NCBI GenBank assembly: GCA_009885185.1
Contig: VFLF01000717.1
Span: 1 to 6,147, forward strand
Source of the DNA: Nitrosomonadales bacterium
Lineage (GTDB): Bacteria > Pseudomonadota > Gammaproteobacteria > Burkholderiales > SG8-41
Length of the DNA: 6,147 nucleotides
Direction: 5' to 3'
The translations under genes were made by a program, and so were the position numbers. Shown piece after piece: positions 1 through 5,176 of the stretch (within the stretch, counting starts at the first letter, position 1; every line of letters begins with the position of its first letter). The notes under the pieces were generated by a model. The model ran no database searches. It was not told the origin of the DNA and worked only from the letters and a program-made list of their open reading frames with translations.

Positions 1-32
1 AAATTATCAATAAAAACAAATACTTATGTTAT

Positions 33-105
33 GTAGCGTGCGCTGTGCGCACGATCTTGCAGGCGGTACACCGGGACTGCGATTCGTGCGCACAGCGCAC
101 GCTAC
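33..105. repeat. REP-doublet-like palindromic element with GTAG/CTAC ends
   Basis: Two perfect 22-bp inverted arms (33-54 and 84-105) flank a 29-nt spacer. Each arm folds alone: in the left arm GTAG (33-36) precedes a 7-bp stem CGTGCGC/GCGCACG (37-43 and 47-53) with loop TGT. The right arm is its mirror image and ends in CTAC. A GTAG head before a short hairpin is the known layout of REP sequences handled by RAYT (TnpA_REP) transposases and of Stenotrophomonas SMAG elements; assignment to that class is inferred. The element abuts the Bug receptor gene, its last base being the first base of that gene's stop triplet (CTA on the plus strand, 105-107). Read leftward, the hairpin is followed by an AT-rich tract (1-32) with a T-rich run (plus-strand positions 11-20), so it could act as a 3' mRNA stabiliser or weak terminator. 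It is not a canonical intrinsic terminator. Positions 1-32 hold nothing else recognisable. Confidence 0.8.
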
Positions 106-1118
106 TATTCCAGCTTCACGCCTGCGTCCTTCACCACCTTCGCCCAGCGCGTGATTTCCGCTTTGACGTAATCGCCGAATTGCTCCGGCGTGCCGCCCAG
201 CGCTTCGATGCCATCGGCGGCGAAACGTTTTTTTACTTCTGGTCGTTGCAGAATTTGATTCAGTTCGGCGTTCAACTTGACGATGATGTCGCGCGGTGTT
301 TTCACCGGGGCGAGTGGGCCAAACCACGTGGTTGATTCATAACCCGGCACGCCGGATTCGGCGATGGTCGGCATGTCGGGCATTTGCGCGATGCGTTTGG
401 TGCTGCCGATGCCTATGCCACGCAGGCGTCCCGACTGCACGTGCGGTTGCAGCGGCGGAAACCCGGTGATGGTGAGCGAGGTCTGGCCCGCGATGAGATC
501 GGTCATCATCGGCCCGGTGCCGCGATACGACACCGCGACGATATCGGTTTTACTGAGCAGCTTGAAGTTTTCCGTTGCCAGATGCGACGCGCTGCCGGGG
601 CCGGATGAGGCATAGTTGATCGCGCCCGGTTTGGATTTCGCCAACGCGATCAGGTCGCGCGTGGTTTTTACCGGCAACGAGGGATGCACCACCAGCAGGT
701 TGGGCACCATCGCAAACAAATTCACGGCGGCGAAATCACGTACCGGGTCGTAGGGCAGCTTGGCAAACAGCGACGGCCCGAAGCCGAAGGTGCCGACGTG
801 GCCGAAGATCAGCGTGTAGCCGTCGGGCGCGGATTTCGCCACGTAGTCCACCCCGATGTTGCCGCTGGCGCCGGGACGGTTTTCGATGACGACGGTTTGC
901 TTCCACGATTTATCCAGCTCCTGCCCGATGATGCGCGCGATCAGATCGGTGCTGCCGCCGGGAGCGAAGGGGACGACGAGACGAATGGGTTTGGCGGGGT
1001 AGGTTTGTGCGTGAGCCGTGCCGATCATTCCCAGCGAGCAAGCAAGAGCAAGCCCAACAACCACGTCGTTCCCGCGCAGGCGGGAACCCATAACACCGTT
1101 CCACTTGAGGCCACGCAT
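105..1118 (-). CDS. Bug/TctC-family tripartite tricarboxylate transporter substrate-binding protein
   Basis: This is a periplasmic receptor that would bind a small carboxylate or related ligand and, in the known systems, pass it to a TctA/TctB permease. The chosen start gives 337 aa: an n-region, a hydrophobic segment (VVVGLALACSLGMIG) and a cleavage site after AHA, leaving a mature protein of about 300 aa, the normal Bug length. Family signatures are VVPFAPGGSTD (residues 48-58), PDGYTL (98-103), the YASSGPGSASHLA stretch (from 169) and VPGYESTTWFGPLAP (257-271). The ligand cannot be read from sequence. The start is uncertain: ATG at 1163, 1118 and 1091 are all in frame, and a TTG at 1169 abuts the upstream stop. 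I chose 1118 because AGGCGG lies 6 nt upstream; 1091 would give the most typical signal peptide, beginning MGSRLRGND. All these starts lie in or next to the inverted repeat at 1065-1143. This is probably the third gene of the leftward operon. No TctA/TctB is seen, so it may be an orphan receptor. The family call is near certain; the N-terminus is not. Confidence 0.93.
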   Translation of the reverse strand: MRGLKWNGVMGSRLRGNDVVVGLALACSLGMIGTAHAQTYPAKPIRLVVPFAPGGSTDLIARIIGQELDKSWKQTVVIENRPGASGNIGVDYVAKSAPDGYTLIFGHVGTFGFGPSLFAKLPYDPVRDFAAVNLFAMVPNLLVVHPSLPVKTTRDLIALAKSKPGAINYASSGPGSASHLATENFKLLSKTDIVAVSYRGTGPMMTDLIAGQTSLTITGFPPLQPHVQSGRLRGIGIGSTKRIAQMPDMPTIAESGVPGYESTTWFGPLAPVKTPRDIIVKLNAELNQILQRPEVKKRFAADGIEALGGTPEQFGDYVKAEITRWAKVVKDAGVKLE

Positions 1119-1143
1119 GGGTTCCCGCCTGCGCGGGAACGAC
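1065..1143. repeat. REPIN-like inverted repeat inside the signal-peptide region of the Bug gene
   Basis: Perfect 27-bp inverted arms (1065-1091 and 1117-1143) surround a 25-nt spacer. Each arm is itself a hairpin: TTCCCGC and GCGGGAA, 7 bp, around a GCAG loop in the left arm. Arms with the TTCCCGCnnnnGCGGGAA core are a very common dispersed repeat in beta- and gammaproteobacteria and resemble Neisseria dRS3-type repeats; I recognise this by pattern only. On the minus strand the element lies 26 nt after the stop of the family-3 binding protein. It is read without a stop through both arms in the frame of the Bug protein, encoding the peptide motifs FPRRREP and GSRLRGND. Both arms also contain an ATG in that frame (1118 and 1091). 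Confidence 0.9.
1125..1130 (-). promoter_or_regulatory. Shine-Dalgarno-like AGGCGG supplied by the repeat arm
   Basis: On the minus strand AGGCGG is followed by GAACCC and then ATG at 1118-1116, a 6-nt spacing. It matches AGGAGG in five of six positions and is the best ribosome-binding candidate among the possible starts. The ATG at 1163 has no purine-rich sequence ahead of it, and the one at 1091 has only a weak GGAACGG. The motif belongs to the repeat arm and would also lie in the hairpin stem, so folding of the element could hide it. That would be a plausible way to throttle translation, but this is inference. Confidence 0.4.
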
Positions 1144-1169
1144 AAGGGATGAATAGTCAGCATAAGCAA

Positions 1170-1910
1170 TTATTTGTTTGCAGGCGGCGCCGCCGACAAA
1201 CCCTTCACGCCGCTGTTGGCGATCCATTGTGTAACCAGCCCCTCGGCCTTCACCGCTTCCACAAAGGCGTGCAGGTACGCCGCGCCCGCTTCGCCACGCG
1301 CGCGCGGCGTGCCTGCGGTGTGCCGCACCACCATGAAGCGCCCATCGAGTATGCGCGCGCCGGGATAGTCAGGAAGGCATTTAATCAACTCGGTTTTAAG
1401 CCCTGCCAGCGCTTCGAGTTTTTCAGCGACGAAATGCTTGAAGGCTTCGGGCAGGCCGGGGATCGGCACGCGCTGCGCGTGCTTGAGTGTGCGGGTCAGG
1501 TAAAGGTCGTAGCCGCTCTTGGCGCCGAGGGCAATGCGCACGCCGGGCGCGTCGACGTCTTCGATTTTTTGCAGCTTTGAACCCGGCGGCACCATATAAG
1601 TGGCTTCGATTTCGGTGGTGGCGCCGGCGAACGCGATGTCCTTCGCGCGCGCGGGTTCTTCCGCCAGCACCGATACGTCCCACTTGCCGCTGTTAACCGA
1701 TTCCGCTAATTCCCCCGCCGAGTGATAGGGAATGATCTCGATCGGCACGCCGAGCCGTTTGGCCAGCTCAACCACCAGATCAACGGCAACGCCGCTTTGC
1801 TCGCCGTTGGGGCCGAGTTTGGTCAGCAAGGGGTTTTGAAAATTAATGCCCGCGCGGAGCTTGCCGGTGGGGGCGAGTTCCGCCAGTACGGCGGCCGAGG
1901 GAGTGGTCAT
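1170..1910 (-). CDS. Family-3 solute-binding-like protein (SBP_bac_3) without signal peptide
   Basis: This 246-aa protein has the bilobed fold of amino-acid-type ABC binding proteins. It has GKLRAGINFQNPLL (residues 16-29) for the first strand, GVAVDLVVELAKRLGV (40-55) for the helix after the first strand pair, and WDVSVLAEEPARAKDIAF (77-94). The second lobe has GVRIALGAKSGYDLYLTR (123-140) and a C-terminal helix FVEAVKAEGLVTQWIANSG. It begins directly with MTTPSAAVLAELAPTGKLR. There is no hydrophobic leader and no room for one, because an in-frame TAA lies three codons upstream (1919-1917). Leaderless relatives starting with an ELAPTG-like segment are familiar among proteobacterial annotations, so this looks like a family trait rather than a truncation. 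The protein is probably cytosolic unless exported another way; ligand and role are unknown. It lies 67 nt after the DUF1330 gene on the same strand, has no clear Shine-Dalgarno sequence (CTGGATAACCGCTT precedes the ATG), and ends just before the Bug gene, so co-transcription is likely. Confidence 0.88.
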   Translation of the reverse strand: MTTPSAAVLAELAPTGKLRAGINFQNPLLTKLGPNGEQSGVAVDLVVELAKRLGVPIEIIPYHSAGELAESVNSGKWDVSVLAEEPARAKDIAFAGATTEIEATYMVPPGSKLQKIEDVDAPGVRIALGAKSGYDLYLTRTLKHAQRVPIPGLPEAFKHFVAEKLEALAGLKTELIKCLPDYPGARILDGRFMVVRHTAGTPRARGEAGAAYLHAFVEAVKAEGLVTQWIANSGVKGLSAAPPANK

Positions 1911-1944
1911 AAGCGGTTATCCAGTTAGAGTTAGCAGGGAGGCG

Positions 1945-1971
1945 GGTTGGCCGGCGGTGAGCCGGCGAACC
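1945..1971. other. Short hairpin after the DUF1330 stop codon
   Basis: GGTTGGCCGGC (1945-1955) and GCCGGCGAACC (1961-1971) pair as an 11-bp stem with one G-G mismatch and a 5-nt loop. On the minus strand it starts 6 nt after the DUF1330 stop. No T-run follows, so it is not a standard intrinsic terminator. It may stabilise the upstream mRNA end or partly attenuate transcription into the binding-protein gene. The rest of the 1911-1977 gap shows nothing further. Confidence 0.4.
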
Positions 1972-1977
1972 GGTGGA

Positions 1978-2271
1978 TCAGGGCAGCGCTTCGATCAAGC
2001 GTATATCGCGTTCCGCGCCGTTGCCCAACGCCTTTAACGCTTCCTGATACGCCGGGCTGTCGTGCGCGGCCCTGGCTTTTTCGAGGCTGTCGAACTCGAT
2101 CATGGTCACGCGTTCGGTGAGTCCCATTTCATAGGTTTGCTGCGCCGTGCCGCGCGCTAAAAAACGCCCGCCGTGCGCCTGAATCGCCGCCGGCGCGATC
2201 TTGACGTATGCCGCGAATTTTTCCTGATCCTTGATCGATTTATAGAATGCAATCCAATAGGCTTTGGCCAT
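1978..2271 (-). CDS. DUF1330 domain protein (dimeric alpha/beta-barrel type)
   Basis: This is a 97-aa soluble protein. It matches the DUF1330 pattern from end to end: an opening beta strand (AKAYWIAFYKSIKDQEKFAAYV), a middle GGRFLARG strand (residues 35-42), ERVTMIEFDSLEKARAAHDSPAYQEALKAL split over positions 53-82, and a final RDIRLIEALP strand. The domain is related to antibiotic-biosynthesis-monooxygenase/EthD-like ferredoxin folds that usually dimerise; no enzyme activity is established for most members, and I assign none. The length is typical and there is no signal peptide. The start is well supported by ACGGAG placed 6 nt ahead of the ATG. It is the first gene of the leftward group, and divergent from the cyclase gene. 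DUF1330 genes often sit beside catabolic and transporter genes, which fits this setting. Confidence 0.92.
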   Translation of the reverse strand: MAKAYWIAFYKSIKDQEKFAAYVKIAPAAIQAHGGRFLARGTAQQTYEMGLTERVTMIEFDSLEKARAAHDSPAYQEALKALGNGAERDIRLIEALP

Positions 2272-2277
2272 GATGTT

Positions 2278-2283
2278 CTCCGT
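2278..2283 (-). promoter_or_regulatory. Ribosome-binding site of the DUF1330 gene
   Basis: ACGGAG on the minus strand, 6 nt before the ATG at 2271. It is the strongest Shine-Dalgarno match in the leftward group and fixes this start. Confidence 0.7.
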
Positions 2284-2368
2284 GGAATAAAAGAAAGGGA
2301 AGTAAAACGCAAACAGTTTACCGCTAAACCAGCACTCGATACTTCAATAAGCGCGAGGGACACGGCAG

Positions 2369-2374
2369 TATAAT
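2369..2374 (+). promoter_or_regulatory. Putative sigma-70 -10 box for the cyclase gene
   Basis: A perfect TATAAT lies 29 nt before the cyclase ATG, which would place transcription start near 2381 and give a leader of roughly 20-25 nt. The -35 region is poor: the nearest candidates (CTTCAA at 2342, TTCAAT at 2343) are about 20-21 nt away, too far for ideal spacing. Activator help is therefore possible. The divergent gap also holds a small palindrome GTTTA-CCGC-TAAAC (2316-2329) that could be an operator, but it is too short to trust. I found no convincing promoter for the leftward group. Confidence 0.45.
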
Positions 2375-2403
2375 GAAAGCTCGATTATCTGAGATTCCAT
2401 AAC

Positions 2404-3432
2404 ATGAGCGCATCCCCCAAGCGCTGGAAAAACCGCCCGGCAGGCTCCAACTGGGGCGAATTCGGCGACGACGATCAACGCGGCCGCATGAACTACATCA
2501 CCGCCAAGCGCCGCCTCGCGGCGTTGAAGGAAGTGAAGACCGGCGAGGTGTTCACCCTGAGTCATCCGCTGGATAAACCCGGTGGCACGGTGTTGAATCC
2601 GAACCGTAAGCCGCCGGTGTTTCACCCGGTGTTTCGCGGCAAGGAGACTTACTTCAATCTGCCGTCGGCGAAAATCGATCCGCGTTTTAACGACGTGGGT
2701 TCTGACGAAGCGATCATGCTTTACATGCAGTACTCCACGCACTGGGACAGCTTCGCGCACAAGGGCACGATGTTCGATGCCGACGGCGATGGCGTCGAAG
2801 AGGCGGTGTCGTACAACGGTTGGCGCATCGTGGATGAGCAGAATCGCGGCTTGCACGGTGAGCTGGGCGCGCGAGCCGTGTCGGTGGCGGAAATGGCGCA
2901 GACGGGCGTGCAGGGCCGCGCGGTGATGGTGGATCTGCGCCATCACTTCGGCGACGGGCGCACGGCGGTGACTTACGAAATGCTGGCGAAAGTGATGCGT
3001 GACGATAACGTGTCTGTGCAAAAGGGCGACATCCTCTGCGTACACACAGGGCTGGGCCAGTTGATTCGTGACGCCAACGGTAAATTGGACGACACCATCA
3101 AAACCACTTGCAGCGTGCTTGATGGTTACGACAAACCGCTGCTGGAGTGGATCGCCGACAGCGGCATCGCGGCCATCGCCTGCGACAACCTCGCGGTGGA
3201 GCGCAGTTCAACGCTGGGCGCGGACCCGCGCCTGCCGCATCGCGGCCCGGCGCTACCGCTGCATGAGCATTGTTTGGTGAAGCTGGGTATCCATCTGGGT
3301 GAGTTGTGGTATCTGACAGAACTGGCCGCGTGGCTGCGCGCCAACAACCGCAGCAGCTTTTTGCTCACCGCGCCGCCGTTGAGAATGCCCGGTGCGGCAG
3401 GCTCGCCGGTAACCCCGGTAGCCACGGTGTAA
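2404..3432 (+). CDS. Cyclase family protein (kynurenine-formamidase-like metal hydrolase)
   Basis: This 342-aa cytosolic protein belongs to the cyclase fold (PF04199), whose known members include bacterial kynurenine formamidase and other metal-dependent amide or ester hydrolases. The signature is STHWDSFAH (residues 111-119), corresponding to HxGTHxDxPxH: H113, D115 and H119 are kept, while the first position is Q109 instead of His. Further family landmarks are the GRAVMVDLR strand (171-179), KGDILCVHTG (207-216), D261 near NLAVE, and LPLHEHCLVKLGIHLGE (284-300), where H287/H289 and E300 are candidates for the second metal site. It ends in the usual PLRMPGAAGSPV tail. It is longer than KynB (about 210 aa), so it belongs to the larger subgroup of unknown substrate. 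No kyn genes are nearby, so kynurenine should not be assumed. The start has only a weak GAG upstream but is the first ATG after the -10 box. A palindromic element begins 1 nt after its stop. Confidence 0.92.
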   Translation: MSASPKRWKNRPAGSNWGEFGDDDQRGRMNYITAKRRLAALKEVKTGEVFTLSHPLDKPGGTVLNPNRKPPVFHPVFRGKETYFNLPSAKIDPRFNDVGSDEAIMLYMQYSTHWDSFAHKGTMFDADGDGVEEAVSYNGWRIVDEQNRGLHGELGARAVSVAEMAQTGVQGRAVMVDLRHHFGDGRTAVTYEMLAKVMRDDNVSVQKGDILCVHTGLGQLIRDANGKLDDTIKTTCSVLDGYDKPLLEWIADSGIAAIACDNLAVERSSTLGADPRLPHRGPALPLHEHCLVKLGIHLGELWYLTELAAWLRANNRSSFLLTAPPLRMPGAAGSPVTPVATV

Positions 3433-3433
3433 T

Positions 3434-3499
3434 GGGCGGGAGCCATCCCGCCTTGTGCAATTGATGTGGTAATCACGGAAGACGGGATGGCTCCCGCCC
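3434..3499. repeat. Paired inverted repeat between the cyclase and malic enzyme genes
   Basis: Perfect 17-bp arms (3434-3450 and 3483-3499) flank a 32-nt spacer. The left arm folds alone: GGCGGGA (3435-3441) with TCCCGCC (3446-3452) around GCCA. The right arm forms the same hairpin with one mismatch. The layout matches the other doublets in the window but the sequence differs and there is no GTAG head. It starts 1 nt after the cyclase stop and ends 32 nt before the malic enzyme ATG. No T-run follows, so termination is not obvious; an mRNA stabiliser or processing site between two co-transcribed genes is more likely. The rest of the gap, 3500-3531, shows only the AGGAA ribosome-binding site at 3520-3524. 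Confidence 0.75.
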
Positions 3500-3531
3500 G
3501 TCAATAAAGACAACGCAACAGGAATTTACTC

Positions 3532-5169
3532 ATGCCCAGCAACTCAAACCAAGACAGCGCGGACACCCGGCGCGGCTTCGACGTGCTGCGTGATCCGCTG
3601 CTGAACAAGGGTACCGCTTTTACCGAAAAGGAGCGCGATGCGCTGGGCCTGCGCGGCCTGTTGCCGCCGCACGTGTTGAGCCAGAAGGAGCAGGTGGATC
3701 GCATCCTCATGAATTTGCGCAAGCTGTCAGACCCGCTGGATAAATTCGTCGCGTTGAACTCGCTGCATGACCGCAATGAGTCGCTGTTTTTTCGCGTGCT
3801 GCGCGATCACATCGACGAAATGCAGCCGATTGTGTATACGCCGACGGTGGGTTTGGCCTGCCAGGAGTACGGCAATATATTCCAGCGTCCGCGCGGTATG
3901 TTTATCAGCGCCAATGATCGCGGCAACATCGCGAAAGTGCTGCGCAACTGGCCGTATCCGGCGGGCGTCATCGTTGTCACTGATGGTGAGCGCATTCTTG
4001 GCTTGGGCGACCTCGGTGCGCACGGCATGGGCATCCCCGTCGGCAAGCTGTCGCTCTACACGGCCTGCGCGGGCATCCATCCGCGGCTGTGCCTGCCGAT
4101 AACGCTGGATGTGGGCTGCAACAATGATGCGCTGCGTAACGACGTGAATTACGTCGGACTGCGCCAGCGCCGCATCACGGGTGCTGCGTACGACGATTTC
4201 ATGGAAGAATTCATGACCGCCACGCAGGAGGTTTTCCCCGGCGTGATGGTGCAGTTTGAGGATTTTGCCAATCACAATGCGTTTCGTCTGCTGGAGAAGT
4301 ACCGCGACCGCATGTGTACCTTCAACGACGACATACAGGGAACGGCGGCGGTGGCGCTGGCGGGGTTGTTCTCCGGGCTGCGCGTGACCGGTGCGCCGCT
4401 GTCGGAGCAGACCATTTTGTTTTTGGGCGCGGGCGAAGCCGCCACCGGCATCGCTGATCTGGTGGTGGCAGCGATGATCGCGCATGGCGTTACGCGCGAA
4501 CGGGCGCTGCGCAACTGCTGGCTGGTGGATTCACAAGGGCTGGTGGTCAAAGGCCGTGCGAAGCTCGCCGAGCACAAATTAACCTACGCGCACGAGCACC
4601 CGCCGATCGGCGATTTTTTGTCCGCCATCAAAACGCTGAAACCCACCGCCATCATCGGCGTGTCGGCGGTGGGCGGCACCTTCACGCGCGAAGTGCTCGA
4701 GGAAATGGCGCGCATCAACCAGCAGCCCATCGTGTTCGCGCTGTCGAACCCTACCTCGCAGGCCGAATGCACCGCCGAGGAAGCGTATCGCCACACCGGT
4801 GGCCGCGCGTTGTTCGCCTGCGGCAGCCCGTTCGATCCGCTGGAATACAACGGCAAAACCTATGTGCCGCGGCAGGGCAACAACTCGTATATTTTTCCGG
4901 GCATCGGGCTGGGCGCCATCGCCAGCGGCGCCACCACGATTACCAACGAAATGTTCATGACCTCGGCGCACACGTTGGCGCAACTGGTGACGGAGTCGGA
5001 TTTGGAGCAAGGCAGTCTCTATCCGGCGCTGCCGCGCATCCGTGAGGTGTCGGCGGCCATCGGCAATGCCATCGCCGATATCGCTTACCGGCGCGGACTA
5101 TCGGGCAAGGCGAGGCCGACGGATGTGATGCAGGATGTGCAGTCGCATATGTTTGATCCGAATTATTGA
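3532..5169 (+). CDS. maeA: Malic enzyme (single-domain, NAD(P)-dependent, decarboxylating)
   Basis: It converts L-malate to pyruvate and CO2 while reducing NAD(P)+, in the cytosol, linking the TCA cycle to pyruvate. The 545-aa length fits single-domain malic enzymes; the C-terminal phosphotransacetylase-like domain of MaeB is absent. The N-terminal malic domain has VYTPTVG with catalytic Y102, the GIPVGKLSLY segment with general base K172, metal ligands E243-D244 in QFEDFAN, and D267 in FNDDIQGTA. The NAD(P) domain has GAGEAATGIA (299-308), SNPTSQAE (405-412) and RQGNNSYIFPG (447-457). All key residues are present, so it should be active. Cofactor is open: at the sites that separate human NADP-type ME1 from NAD-type ME2 it has S334 and K349, the ME1-like residues, so NADP or dual use is possible. 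The start is supported by AGGAA (3520-3524), 7 nt before the ATG. The NMT1-like gene follows after 7 nt, suggesting coupling. Confidence 0.97.
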   Translation: MPSNSNQDSADTRRGFDVLRDPLLNKGTAFTEKERDALGLRGLLPPHVLSQKEQVDRILMNLRKLSDPLDKFVALNSLHDRNESLFFRVLRDHIDEMQPIVYTPTVGLACQEYGNIFQRPRGMFISANDRGNIAKVLRNWPYPAGVIVVTDGERILGLGDLGAHGMGIPVGKLSLYTACAGIHPRLCLPITLDVGCNNDALRNDVNYVGLRQRRITGAAYDDFMEEFMTATQEVFPGVMVQFEDFANHNAFRLLEKYRDRMCTFNDDIQGTAAVALAGLFSGLRVTGAPLSEQTILFLGAGEAATGIADLVVAAMIAHGVTRERALRNCWLVDSQGLVVKGRAKLAEHKLTYAHEHPPIGDFLSAIKTLKPTAIIGVSAVGGTFTREVLEEMARINQQPIVFALSNPTSQAECTAEEAYRHTGGRALFACGSPFDPLEYNGKTYVPRQGNNSYIFPGIGLGAIASGATTITNEMFMTSAHTLAQLVTESDLEQGSLYPALPRIREVSAAIGNAIADIAYRRGLSGKARPTDVMQDVQSHMFDPNY

Positions 5170-5176
5170 GACTACC

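Noticed and set aside
33..105. Possible CRISPR repeats or attachment site
   Set aside because: There are only two arms in inverted, not direct, orientation, and no regular spacers; a REP doublet explains it better.
1034..1063. Lipobox (LALAC) in the Bug leader
   Set aside because: The residue at -3 is Ala and -2 is Leu, a poor lipobox; the later AHA site before Gln fits signal peptidase I and the expected mature length.
684..1580. 298-aa plus-strand open frame
   Set aside because: It runs antisense across the Bug and family-3 binding-protein genes and through the repeat, shows no domain, and the minus-strand products are clear family members.
2344..3045. 233-aa minus-strand open frame
   Set aside because: His- and Arg-rich antisense shadow of the cyclase gene with no recognisable domain.
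3434..3499. Intrinsic terminator after the cyclase gene
   Set aside because: The stem is strong, but no T-run follows and the loop is 32 nt, so the canonical form is not met.
3727..4485. 252-aa minus-strand open frame
   Set aside because: Antisense to the conserved malic enzyme catalytic domain; typical of GC-rich coding shadows.
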